A stretch of 41,519 nucleotides of DNA from HGM12587 sp964561705 (GTDB taxonomy: Bacteria > Bacillota > Clostridia > Lachnospirales > Lachnospiraceae), in the NCBI GenBank assembly GCA_964561705.1, contig CAZLQJ010000006.1:1-41519 (forward strand), in the 5' to 3' direction. The position numbers were made by a program, and so were the translations under genes. The notes under the pieces were generated by a model. That model searched no databases. It worked only from the letters and a program-made list of their open reading frames with translations, and had not been told where the DNA came from. Below are positions 17,755 through 26,357 of this stretch, piece after piece. How positions within the stretch are numbered: position 1 is the stretch's first letter; each line of letters starts with the position of its first letter.

Positions 17755-19101
17755 TTGGCACTGGGAGATTATGGAGAAGCACAAAATGCAATATCAAGAG
17801 GTCTTCAATTGATTTCATCGAATAAATTGAAGGAAAAACAGGAAGAAGTTCAGACGCTGATTGAAAGCAGGAAATTGCAGGAGGAACAGGCAGCGCAGGA
17901 ACTGACAGCGGAAGAGATTAAGAACTATTCTGCAGAAGTTAGTTTAGAAAATAATGCATTTGATATGGTAGCAGCGTATACATACACGGAATATTTTAGA
18001 GATTTTGGAACAGCTTCCGTCACATTAGAGGGAAATAAGGTTGTACTAAACTATGCAGCCGATGGACTCGTCGCATACTACTATGATCTGAATGGGGAAA
18101 AGGTTGTAGATAGTGCAAAAAAAATGCCTTATGCAGGTGTCAAACCGGTAGAAGTTCATTTCCAAAATTTATACAGAGTATTTTCAGCTTCAGGAGAAAA
18201 GTTTGTCGTAAGTTATGAAAAACTTCAGGAGATTTTTGGAAATACCCTGCATTTTCATCAAGATGATACGGATGGAAAATATTATATAACTGCAGAGTAT
18301 AAAAACTGCAGAATTTCAGTTGAAACCGATGAAAAAGGAAATATTGTCAGTCAGACGGCCTGGAACCGTCTGGAGCCTTTAAAACGTGGAAAGGAAGCGT
18401 TTGAAGAGGAAATTGATGGAGAAGTACAAGGATATGTACAGGATGCAGTGACTGGAAAAGGAATGAAAGCGACCTTAAAGGTCCGTGAGGGCGGAAAGAA
18501 AGCCGGAACACCGGTGAAGGAATTGACCAGCAACACGGATGGCAGCTATAGCTATGGAGGGAAAAAAGGACGCTATACCGTAGAAGTCAGTGCACAGGGG
18601 TATATTACAGAGTATTACGAAATTGAGGTCATTAAGGATCAGATTATAACCGGAGAAAACATGGTAATTTCACCGGAAGTACAAGAGGGAGAAATCCGCA
18701 TTGTGCTGACTTGGGGAAGTTCACCGACAGATTTAGATTCCTATGCGATCGGACAATCTTCTGATGGAAGAAGATTTTCCATCAATTTCCAGAATAAGAG
18801 TGAAAGTGGTATTGGAAATCTGGATGTGGATGATACAAGTTCCTATGGACCGGAAACGATTACGATCACAGATACAGGAGCTGAGTTTAAATATAGTGTC
18901 GTAGATTATTTGGGAGAAGGAACTTTAGGTGGTTCAGAAGCAACTGTAAAAGTTTATCTTCCAGGGGCATCTTCAGCAATGGAATTTAAGGTTCCCGCAG
19001 GAACAGGTGTCAGATGGCTGGTATTTGAATATAAGAACGGTGAAATCCGTTCAATCAATCAGGTGGATGATCAAGTCAGCCAGGGAGTTTTAAAAGAATG
19101 A
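17755..19101 (+). CDS. C-terminal part of the TPR/YfaP-like protein
   Basis: This frame carries the rest of the split protein. It has the second half of a TPR, a helical linker, a region of unknown fold, a carboxypeptidase-regulatory-like beta domain (around EVQGYVQDAVTGKGMKA to YFEIEV-like strands, about 225-300), and a C-terminal YfaP/DUF2135-like domain with VLTWG, TDLDSY and DVDDTSSYGPETI. With the upstream TM helix the whole would be extracellular. The ATG at 17755 has no ribosome site, and the coding frame is open back to 17716, which argues that translation enters from the upstream frame. Its stop overlaps the next start (ATGA), so translational coupling is likely. Its role in the secretion locus is unknown. 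Confidence 0.75.
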   Translation: MALGDYGEAQNAISRGLQLISSNKLKEKQEEVQTLIESRKLQEEQAAQELTAEEIKNYSAEVSLENNAFDMVAAYTYTEYFRDFGTASVTLEGNKVVLNYAADGLVAYYYDLNGEKVVDSAKKMPYAGVKPVEVHFQNLYRVFSASGEKFVVSYEKLQEIFGNTLHFHQDDTDGKYYITAEYKNCRISVETDEKGNIVSQTAWNRLEPLKRGKEAFEEEIDGEVQGYVQDAVTGKGMKATLKVREGGKKAGTPVKELTSNTDGSYSYGGKKGRYTVEVSAQGYITEYYEIEVIKDQIITGENMVISPEVQEGEIRIVLTWGSSPTDLDSYAIGQSSDGRRFSINFQNKSESGIGNLDVDDTSSYGPETITITDTGAEFKYSVVDYLGEGTLGGSEATVKVYLPGASSAMEFKVPAGTGVRWLVFEYKNGEIRSINQVDDQVSQGVLKE

Positions 19102-19640
19102 TAGAAATTTTAGCATTTGTAGCAGCCGCGGTAATGATCGTACATATTACCTTCCTGCTTACCAGACGTTTCTTTAAAAAAAATTGTTATAACTATCTGA
19201 TCTATCTTTCCGGGGGAAGATATGCAGGAGATTATCAGGGGGCTTCCCATGGACTGATTGAACCAAATGGGAATGATGATACGGATACGTTTGTAAAAAG
19301 GAGAGAACCGGTGACCAGCTCCTTTTCCACAGTTTATATCCGCCTGTATCAGGTAGATACAAGAAGATGCTATGAGGCCTATTTGGAAAATGAACTTCAG
19401 ATAGGACGCAGTGGCGGAAATGGAGAAATTGCAGAACTGATCCTAGATGACCCAATGGTTTCCAAAAAGCATTGTATGATCTACCGGAGAGGTGATCAGA
19501 TACTCATTCAGGATCTGGGCTCCACCAACCATACTTATGTAAATGGATGTCGGATCCAGGGGGCAATGCCACTTTCTCATGGGGATCATTTGATCCTTGG
19601 CAGAAGCCAGTATCAGTTCCAATGCTACTGTCAGAGGTAA
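19098..19640 (+). CDS. Membrane-anchored FHA-domain protein 1
   Basis: This 180-residue protein has an N-terminal TM helix (about 3-22) and a C-terminal FHA domain (about 90-175). The phosphothreonine-binding signature is complete: LQIGRS, SKKHC and LGSTNHTYVNG. FHA domains bind phosphothreonine peptides, so a cytosolic domain could read marks made by the kinases of this locus. It starts in a 4-base ATGA overlap with the gene before it. The 70 residues between TM and FHA have no recognisable fold. It is followed closely by a second protein of the same layout. Confidence 0.92.
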   Translation: MIEILAFVAAAVMIVHITFLLTRRFFKKNCYNYLIYLSGGRYAGDYQGASHGLIEPNGNDDTDTFVKRREPVTSSFSTVYIRLYQVDTRRCYEAYLENELQIGRSGGNGEIAELILDDPMVSKKHCMIYRRGDQILIQDLGSTNHTYVNGCRIQGAMPLSHGDHLILGRSQYQFQCYCQR

Positions 19641-19644
19641 AAAA

Positions 19645-20181
19645 ATGCTGATTATATTGATAATTTTAATCGTGATATGTATTGCAGTTGAATTGCTTCT
19701 TCTGCTGTTACGGAAGAAAAAGAAAAAAAAGCAGAGGGAAAGGATGAGAAAGAACCTTTATAAACTGATTGAAGAGAGAGTTCTTGATCATTCTTTGAAA
19801 TATCGTATGACACATACAGAGGCTGCAATGCGGGAAAGCAACAGTCCGTTTCTGTATATAGAGTTCTTAAATACACATCCGCAGCTTGGTTATCTATTTC
19901 CATTGGATGAGTGGATAACCATTGGCAGGAGCAAGGAAAATAAGATTTGTGTCTATGATGAAATGTTTTCCAGAATACATTGCAAGATCGGTCTGGTTGA
20001 GCAGGGGCTTCTGTTGCAGGATCAGGGTTCTGCTAACGGAGTCAGAATATACAGGGGATTTTTCAAAAAGATTGATCTTTATGGTGGGATGCAGTCATTG
20101 CTGGCAGATGGCGATCGGATAAGGATTGGCAACTGCCGGATGAAATTAAAAATTGTATATGGATCGGAAGCAATGAAATAA
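19645..20181 (+). CDS. Membrane-anchored FHA-domain protein 2
   Basis: This 178-residue protein starts with a very hydrophobic helix (about 1-22) followed by a run of lysines (RKKKKKK), placing the rest in the cytosol. The FHA domain covers about 90-175, with TIGRSKEN, FSRIHC and QGSANGVRIY. I chose ATG 19645 because AGAGGT lies about 6 bases upstream and the TM helix begins there; an upstream GTG/ATG-type start would overlap the previous gene. Two consecutive FHA proteins just before the EssC motor, which itself carries an FHA-like domain, suggest a membrane assembly held together by phosphothreonine contacts. Confidence 0.9.
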   Translation: MLIILIILIVICIAVELLLLLLRKKKKKKQRERMRKNLYKLIEERVLDHSLKYRMTHTEAAMRESNSPFLYIEFLNTHPQLGYLFPLDEWITIGRSKENKICVYDEMFSRIHCKIGLVEQGLLLQDQGSANGVRIYRGFFKKIDLYGGMQSLLADGDRIRIGNCRMKLKIVYGSEAMK

Positions 20182-20195
20182 AAGGGGAGAAGAGT

Positions 20196-23100
20196 ATGGG
20201 ATATATTGTAATGGCGTATGCGGAAGAGGGATACCAGGAGTGTATCCTTCCGGAGTTATATGACGCAGATTATGAAATCCAGCTAAAAAAAGAGTTGTTT
20301 GGTCTGCGGCGGGATCTTCAGATCTCTTTGGAAACCGTGGAAGGGAAATGGTATTTTGTAGAAAATAGGGATTATCGGCTGTTAGACAGTGAGGGTAAAA
20401 ATGGATTTGGTAAAAATTTTGAAGATGGTCATGTTTATTATCTGAAAAACAGGGAAGGAAGTAAGATTACCCTGGTCATCATCCAGTGCGAACAAAAGTA
20501 TCCCGTATTTGACAAATATCGCTTGGGAGAACAGCAGATCAGCATAGGAAAAGGTGAGGAAAACACAATTTCTTATGATTTCAGAGGATATATCTCAAAA
20601 AGCCATTGCATGCTCTTTCGTTATGGATCCAGATGGGTGCTTCAAGATTTCAGCAGTAATGGAAGTTATTTAAATGGGCGAAGGGTAAAAGAGCAGACTT
20701 TTTTGAATTTTGGGGATCAGATTACATTATTTGGACTGCGAATGATTTATCTGGAAGATTGTATTGCAATTTGTAAACTTTCCGGAGTCTGTCGGATAAA
20801 TGAAGAATATCTGATGCCTTACCATCCAAGAGAAGCTCTTGAACATCCGGAACAGCTCCCGGAAGAAGAAAAGAAGAAATTTTTCAAACGCTCTCCGAGA
20901 ACGATACAGGCATTGTATACGGAAGAAATTGAGATTGAAGCGCCTCCGCCATTAAATGTGACAAAGAAAAAACCGTTGTTTTTGACCATTGGTCCAAGTT
21001 TTACCATGGCAATCCCTATGCTTTTGGGGTGTCTGATGTCGATTTTAAGTGCCAGAAGCAGGGGCGCAAACAGTGGTGTATATATGTTTACCGGTCTGGT
21101 AACAGCTGTATCTTCCGCAATGATCGGTGTCATCTGGGCATTGGTCAATTTAAGGTATGCGAGGGAAGAAGAGGAAGAGAATGAGGAAGTCAGATACAAT
21201 GCCTATGGTCAATATCTGATCAATATTACGGAATTTATTAAACAAAAATATGATGAAAACTCGCAGGTTTTGTTTCAGACCTATTATTCAGGACAGGAAT
21301 GCTGTGGATTTGGCAGACAAGATGTAAGACTTTGGAGCAGAAATGAGAGACAGCAGGATTTTATGACAATCCGTCTCGGACTGGGAATGATCCCATTTCA
21401 GGCACCGATCAAGATTCCGAAAGAAAAATTTACACTGATCCGTGATGATCTGGCAGGTAAGCCGGCCATGATCAGAGAAAATTATCAGATGCTGCAGAAG
21501 GTTCCCATTTGTCTGGATATTCGTGACAAAGGTGTGATCGGTATTGTAGGCGGATACGGAAAATATGGTGCATTGACTGTCGTCAGAAATATGGTAGCTC
21601 AGTTAGCAGCAAATAACTGTTACACAGATGTGAAAATGGTATTTTTGTACCAAAAAGGGAAAGAAAGTGAGGAAAACTGGTCTTTTACCAAATGGCTTCC
21701 TCATGTGTGGTCAGAAGACCGCAAGATTAGAATGATTGCGTGTGATAAGTCAGAAGCAGGTGATATTTTTTATGAATTGTCAAGAATGTTCCGTATGCGA
21801 ACAGAGGAGCAAGAGGAGAAAAAAGAATATCCGCTGCCGCATTATGTGTTCTTTGTAGATGATATGACACTTCTGGAGGGGGAACTTCTGGAGCATCTTA
21901 TTTTAGAACCAAAGCCGGAATATGGAATTACTACCGTATTGCTTGCAGAAAAATATGAAGATCTCTCAAATACCTGTGAGAATATCATTCAAAATGATGG
22001 AAATGCTTCACGTTTCTTCCATGTGTATGACAGTGAACAGGAAAGTAAAGGACTTCGATTGGAAAGTGTATCCAGGGAGCAGCTGGAAGAACTATCCAGA
22101 AGGCTTTGTAATATCGAAGTAAATGAAGTGAAGGGCAATGGTGAAATTCCAAATTCCTTGGATTTCTTCGAAATGTTTGGTGTAGGTACGTTGGAAGAAC
22201 TGGGGGTGATCGAACGCTGGAGAAAGAATCGGAACTATGAAAATATGAGGGTGCCGATCGGACAGAAGAATGGAGGAGCACCTTGTTATCTGGATATTCA
22301 TGAAAAATATCATGGTCCCCATGGATTGGTAGCAGGAACAACAGGTTCCGGAAAAAGTGAGACACTGCAGACATACATGCTTTCCTTGGCAGTAAATTTC
22401 AGTCCGGATGATATCGCATTCTTTGTAATCGACTTTAAAGGCGGCGGGATGGCGAACCTTTTCTCAGGATTGCCGCATATGGTAGGACAGATTTCGAATC
22501 TGTCCGGAAATCAGGTTCGAAGAGCAATGATTTCTATTAAGAGTGAAAATATGCGCCGGCAGAAAATTTTTGCGGAGCATGGAGTCAATAATATTAATCT
22601 TTATACCAAATTATATAAAAACAGGGAAGCAAAACAGCCGGTTCCGCATTTGTTTATCATTATCGATGAATTTGCAGAATTAAAGCGGGAAGAACCGGAA
22701 TTTATGAAGGAACTGATCAGCGTTGCACAGGTGGGACGAAGTCTTGGCGTCCACTTGATCCTGGCAACTCAGAAGCCGAGTGGTACAGTTGATGACAATA
22801 TCTGGAGCAATTCAAAATTCAGATTGTGTCTGAGAGTTCAGGATAAACAGGACAGTAATGACATGCTGCACAAACCGGATGCTGCCTATATCACACAGGC
22901 TGGTCGGGGATTCCTGCAGGTAGGAAATGATGAAATCTATGAACAATTCCAGTCAGGTTACAGTGGTGCTGATTTTGAAGAAAATGGAAGGAGTAAAGCA
23001 GCATCTGCGGTAATGATCACACAAAACGGAAGAGAGATCATGTCTGGAAATGGTGTGAAAAAGCGAAAAAGTAAAACGCAAAAGAAAAAGACCCAGTTGG

Positions 23101-24902
23101 ATGCAGTGGTAGCGTATCTGCAAGCGGTTGCTGAAAAATATCACTATGAAAAAAGTATGCTTTTATGGATGCCGGTATTGCCGGAAGAACTGTATTTGAC
23201 AGATCTGAAAGGGTATCGGGATCAACTGTACGAAGACAGGAACTGGACAAAGCATAACGGAAAGTGGAATTTGGAGGGATGGATCGGATTATATGATGAT
23301 CCGACGCATCAGGCACAGGAGCCTTTAAAACTTTCATTTTCTGAAGGTGGTCATATGGCTGTTTGCGGTATGATCGCAACAGGAAAAAGTACATTTCTGC
23401 AGACATTCCTGTATGGAATGATCATGCATTACAGTCCGGAAGAAATGAATTTTTACGTGTTAGATTACAGCAGCCGGATGCTTCTTTCCTATGAATCAGC
23501 ACCTCATTGCGGTGGTGTGATCATTGATACAGATGTTGATAAGGTTAAGAAGTTTTTCTATATGATAAACGGAATTATGAAGGAAAGAAAACTGCTGTTT
23601 CGTGGAGGAAATTTCAGTCAGTACGTACAAGCCGCAAAAGGTGGGAAAACATTGCCGGCAATTTTGATCGTAATTGATAATTATGCAAACTTCAGAGAAA
23701 AGACAAACAGCCAGTTCGATGAAGATATGATCCGCCTTTCGAGAGAAGGCGTTGGATATGGGATTTTTCTGGTAATATCTTCCGGCGGATTTGGGGCATC
23801 TGAAATACCCAATCGTGTGGCGGATAATATCCGAACAGTTGTTTCACTGGAAATGGGAGATAAATTCAAGTATGCAGAGGTATTGAGGACGACGAGAACA
23901 GAGGTACTGCCGGAAAGTGATATAAAAGGAAGAGGTTTGGCATATGTAAATGGAACAATTCTGGAATTTCAGACAGCATTGGCTGTAAAAGCGGAAGATG
24001 CTTATGCCAGATCAGAAGCGATTGAATGTATATGCAGTGAAATGGATCAGGCATGGAAAGGTGAACGGGCCGGTAAGATTCCGGTCATTCCAGAGAATCC
24101 AACCTTAATGATGTTGGAAGAACGGGAAGAATACCAGAAAATGCTTCCGGAAAAACGTTATTTGCCATTTGCTTATCTGTCGCAGGATGCCTCTGTTTAT
24201 GCTGTGGATTTATGGCATACGTACTGTTACATGATTCAGGGACGAGGCAGAAGCGGAAAGAAAAATACTTTAAAACTTTTGCTGCATGGGGCTGCCAAAA
24301 AGAAGGATGCAAGAATCTGTGTGATCGATCTAAAGGGACAGGAAATGAAAAAAACGGCAGAACATCTGTCAGTCGAATATATTACTGAAGAAGCAGAAAT
24401 GTTCGAATTTTTCAAATCTACAGTACCGGTATTTAAGGAACGAAATCTCAGAAAGAGAGAACTTTTGGCGGATGGATTTGAAGAGGAGAGTCTGGCAGAA
24501 AAAATGAATGACGGAACACAGATCTTTATTTTCATTGCTGATATGGTTTCCTTTGTTCAGGCAGCGTATCGACCGTTGGAAGGGGTAGGCAGTATGAATG
24601 CATATCTGGAAAATATTACGGAAAAGGGAAGTGATCATGGTTTCTACTTCTTTGCGATATTAAATCCGGAACAGACAGCTTCGATTGCAGGATATAGACT
24701 TTATTCCAATATGATCTCGTATAAGGCCGGTATTCATCAAGGTGGAAATACGGCGGGACAAAGACTGTTCCAGTTTAGTAATATCCCGTTCCAGGAACAA
24801 TCAAAGACTTTAAAACCGGGAAGCGGTTTTACGCCTGTCTATGAGGAACCGGGAACTGCTGAAAAGATTATTCTTCCGCTCGTCAAAGGGGAGAAAAAAT
24901 GA
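20196..24902 (+). CDS. essC: EssC/YukBA-type T7SS motor ATPase (FtsK/SpoIIIE family)
   Basis: This is a 1568-residue T7SSb motor that drives export of WXG100-type substrates. The order is: FHA-like N-terminus (clear second FHA about 108-195 with SIGKGEEN, KSHC and SSNGSYLNG), two TM helices (about 260-281 and 294-318), and three FtsK-type ATPase domains. ATPase 1 has an intact Walker A (GTTGSGKS, from Gly714) and Walker B (IIDE, Asp824-Glu825). ATPase 2 has Walker A GMIATGKS (from Gly1058), but Walker B reads DN (Asp1161). ATPase 3 is degenerate (GRGRSGKKN from Gly1349; FIADM). Length and layout match EssC. GGGGAG precedes the ATG. It overlaps the LytTR gene by 4 bases. Confidence 0.96.
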   Translation: MGYIVMAYAEEGYQECILPELYDADYEIQLKKELFGLRRDLQISLETVEGKWYFVENRDYRLLDSEGKNGFGKNFEDGHVYYLKNREGSKITLVIIQCEQKYPVFDKYRLGEQQISIGKGEENTISYDFRGYISKSHCMLFRYGSRWVLQDFSSNGSYLNGRRVKEQTFLNFGDQITLFGLRMIYLEDCIAICKLSGVCRINEEYLMPYHPREALEHPEQLPEEEKKKFFKRSPRTIQALYTEEIEIEAPPPLNVTKKKPLFLTIGPSFTMAIPMLLGCLMSILSARSRGANSGVYMFTGLVTAVSSAMIGVIWALVNLRYAREEEEENEEVRYNAYGQYLINITEFIKQKYDENSQVLFQTYYSGQECCGFGRQDVRLWSRNERQQDFMTIRLGLGMIPFQAPIKIPKEKFTLIRDDLAGKPAMIRENYQMLQKVPICLDIRDKGVIGIVGGYGKYGALTVVRNMVAQLAANNCYTDVKMVFLYQKGKESEENWSFTKWLPHVWSEDRKIRMIACDKSEAGDIFYELSRMFRMRTEEQEEKKEYPLPHYVFFVDDMTLLEGELLEHLILEPKPEYGITTVLLAEKYEDLSNTCENIIQNDGNASRFFHVYDSEQESKGLRLESVSREQLEELSRRLCNIEVNEVKGNGEIPNSLDFFEMFGVGTLEELGVIERWRKNRNYENMRVPIGQKNGGAPCYLDIHEKYHGPHGLVAGTTGSGKSETLQTYMLSLAVNFSPDDIAFFVIDFKGGGMANLFSGLPHMVGQISNLSGNQVRRAMISIKSENMRRQKIFAEHGVNNINLYTKLYKNREAKQPVPHLFIIIDEFAELKREEPEFMKELISVAQVGRSLGVHLILATQKPSGTVDDNIWSNSKFRLCLRVQDKQDSNDMLHKPDAAYITQAGRGFLQVGNDEIYEQFQSGYSGADFEENGRSKAASAVMITQNGREIMSGNGVKKRKSKTQKKKTQLDAVVAYLQAVAEKYHYEKSMLLWMPVLPEELYLTDLKGYRDQLYEDRNWTKHNGKWNLEGWIGLYDDPTHQAQEPLKLSFSEGGHMAVCGMIATGKSTFLQTFLYGMIMHYSPEEMNFYVLDYSSRMLLSYESAPHCGGVIIDTDVDKVKKFFYMINGIMKERKLLFRGGNFSQYVQAAKGGKTLPAILIVIDNYANFREKTNSQFDEDMIRLSREGVGYGIFLVISSGGFGASEIPNRVADNIRTVVSLEMGDKFKYAEVLRTTRTEVLPESDIKGRGLAYVNGTILEFQTALAVKAEDAYARSEAIECICSEMDQAWKGERAGKIPVIPENPTLMMLEEREEYQKMLPEKRYLPFAYLSQDASVYAVDLWHTYCYMIQGRGRSGKKNTLKLLLHGAAKKKDARICVIDLKGQEMKKTAEHLSVEYITEEAEMFEFFKSTVPVFKERNLRKRELLADGFEEESLAEKMNDGTQIFIFIADMVSFVQAAYRPLEGVGSMNAYLENITEKGSDHGFYFFAILNPEQTASIAGYRLYSNMISYKAGIHQGGNTAGQRLFQFSNIPFQEQSKTLKPGSGFTPVYEEPGTAEKIILPLVKGEKK

Positions 24903-25612
24903 TCTATGCAGTAGGACAGGGAAACCGGCAGGAAATTGTTTTGGTTGAGCAGCAAATTCGTGAGAGAACAGCACTTAGCACAGATGAGCAGCTGAAATTT
25001 GTAGGTTTGTATACAAAAGATGATTTTGAAAAATTTCTAAAAGAACAGCAGCAGGCGGATATTCTGTTTACAGATATTACGATTTTTCAGGGAATTGAAC
25101 AGGTGGAGCTGCTGAGAAAAAACTATCCGAAAGCGGCAATCGTTCTGATCGCAGATCTGACAATCTCGCCGATCACTTATATGAAACCAACCATCCTTGC
25201 ATCTGCTCTGCTTTTAAAGCCGTTGCAGATCCCTATGATCGAAAAAGTCGTGGAGGAAATTTTTGCCTGTTACATACAGAAAGAAACGGATGAAGAGATT
25301 TTTGTGATCGATACAAGGGAGGAAAAACAGAGAATACCTTATTCTAATATCCTGTATTTTGAAGCACGAAGCAAGAAAATTTATGCATGTACCAAAGAAT
25401 ACGAATATGGATTTTATGATACGATTGACCATTTGGAGGAAACGCAAGGGGAGCGTTTTATACGTTGTCATAGAAGTTTTCTGGTTAATCGGAAGATGAT
25501 CGAACAGGTAAAACTCTCGCAGAACTATTTGCAATTAAAGGATGGTGTGGAAATTCCGCTTTCCAGAAGTTATAAGACTCAGATAAAGGAGCTGTATAGA
25601 AGTGAAGGATAA
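24899..25612 (+). CDS. LytTR-family response regulator with atypical receiver
   Basis: This 237-residue protein has an N-terminal receiver-like domain (about 1-120) and a C-terminal LytTR DNA-binding domain (about 138-235). The LytTR part shows IPYSNILYFEA, RFIRCHRSFLVN and PLSRSYK. The receiver keeps a likely phospho-acceptor Asp59 (FTDIT) and Lys107 (LLKPLQ), but the N-terminal acidic pair that binds magnesium is absent (the strand reads MIYAVGQ). No histidine kinase gene is nearby, so activation may not be by classical phosphotransfer. It starts in an ATGA overlap with essC. A pair of 10-bp direct repeats of LytTR-site geometry lies 650 bases downstream, before the WXG100 genes. Confidence 0.93.
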   Translation: MIYAVGQGNRQEIVLVEQQIRERTALSTDEQLKFVGLYTKDDFEKFLKEQQQADILFTDITIFQGIEQVELLRKNYPKAAIVLIADLTISPITYMKPTILASALLLKPLQIPMIEKVVEEIFACYIQKETDEEIFVIDTREEKQRIPYSNILYFEARSKKIYACTKEYEYGFYDTIDHLEETQGERFIRCHRSFLVNRKMIEQVKLSQNYLQLKDGVEIPLSRSYKTQIKELYRSEG

Positions 25613-26003
25613 AGTATTTATTTTTTCGCAGGAAGAATTTGTTGTTCTGGCTGCAACCAGTGGAATCCGTGAAATGTACGGATTTGCATTCAATGGTCCG
25701 GTGGAAGATCAGAAAACCGTGCTGGCTATGCAGAAATTGACAGAAAAGGGAATTTTGACTGTCATAGGTGAAAAATTTAAGGTTCGGGAAGATGTATTTT
25801 GTATGTTTTCACAGATCAAAAATGAAAAAACGATCATAGATGTGCATAAACGAAGCGGTCATAAATGTATTGTCTATATAGGAGAATATGGTGTCAGAGT
25901 TTCTTTTTCCAAAAATCGGGAAGGCATGTTGGAAATGCAGCAGCTTCCGATCAGTGAAATATGGGCAGCGTTAACGGAAGAGGGTTGGATCCCGGAAAGG
26001 TGA
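25602..26003 (+). CDS. Uncharacterised T7SS-locus protein
   Basis: I do not recognise this 133-residue protein. It is soluble, with mixed helix and strand and no TM helix or signal peptide. A helical N-terminal half (SQEEFVVLAATSG, VLAMQKLTEKGIL) reads like a small winged-helix or chaperone-type fold, and the C-terminal half looks like beta strands (CIVYIGEYGVRVSF). The start is GTG 25602, overlapping the LytTR gene by 11 bases, with GGAG upstream. Its place between the regulator and the EsaB-like gene suggests a cytosolic accessory, such as a substrate chaperone or regulator. That is inference from position alone. Confidence 0.75.
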   Translation: MKDKVFIFSQEEFVVLAATSGIREMYGFAFNGPVEDQKTVLAMQKLTEKGILTVIGEKFKVREDVFCMFSQIKNEKTIIDVHKRSGHKCIVYIGEYGVRVSFSKNREGMLEMQQLPISEIWAALTEEGWIPER

Positions 26004-26012
26004 GAAGCACAA

Positions 26013-26258
26013 ATGATTTTGGTGGATATCGAAGTACCTTCGAATGGAAAGCGATATGATTTCCGTTTGGATGAAAATGTATATATTTGGGATTTAATTG
26101 ATGAGATTGGGGCAATGATGTGCGCATCCCAGGGAGAAGGAGAAGAAAAGGTTAAGGATATGTTGTTATGTGATTATGCCAGCAGGAGAATCCTGCCGTT
26201 GGATAGGACATTAAAACAATGCGGTATTGGAAGCGGCACGAGACTCACATTTTTGTAA
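26013..26258 (+). CDS. esaB: EsaB/YukD-like ubiquitin-fold protein
   Basis: This 81-residue protein has the pattern of the YukD/EsaB family, a small ubiquitin-like protein of T7SSb loci. It shows an initial strand (MILVDIEVP), a DFRLDENVYIWDLIDEI helix region, and an ending typical of the fold (LDRTLKQCGIGSGTRLTFL). Unlike ubiquitin there is no terminal Gly-Gly. The length fits the family (about 80). In other systems EsaB is a cytosolic accessory needed for efficient secretion. It lies 9 bases after the previous gene. About 100 bases without a gene follow, containing a direct repeat. Confidence 0.9.
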   Translation: MILVDIEVPSNGKRYDFRLDENVYIWDLIDEIGAMMCASQGEGEEKVKDMLLCDYASRRILPLDRTLKQCGIGSGTRLTFL

Positions 26259-26264
26259 AAACAG

Positions 26265-26294
26265 GTCGTTTGTCAGAAAAATGTGTCGTTTGTC
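26265..26294. promoter_or_regulatory. Paired 10-bp direct repeats, possible LytTR operator
   Basis: GTCGTTTGTC occurs twice (26265-26274 and 26285-26294), exactly 20 bases apart, which is two DNA turns. LytTR proteins are known to bind two short direct repeats with about this spacing and a GTT core. The pair lies in the only sizeable gap of the motor-to-WXG100 gene run, downstream of the LytTR gene. No convincing promoter was found beside it. Confidence 0.45.
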
Positions 26295-26357
26295 GGGGGA
26301 AAGACACCAGGCAGAGGAAGTTTGCTAAGATACAATTGCAAGGAGGAAATAACCGGA

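Noticed and set aside
26326..26336. TACAAT/TAAGAT as a -10 element downstream of the LytTR-like direct repeats
   Set aside because: The transcript would start at or inside the AGGAGG at 26341-26346, leaving no usable ribosome site, and no -35 is present. I therefore call only the repeats.
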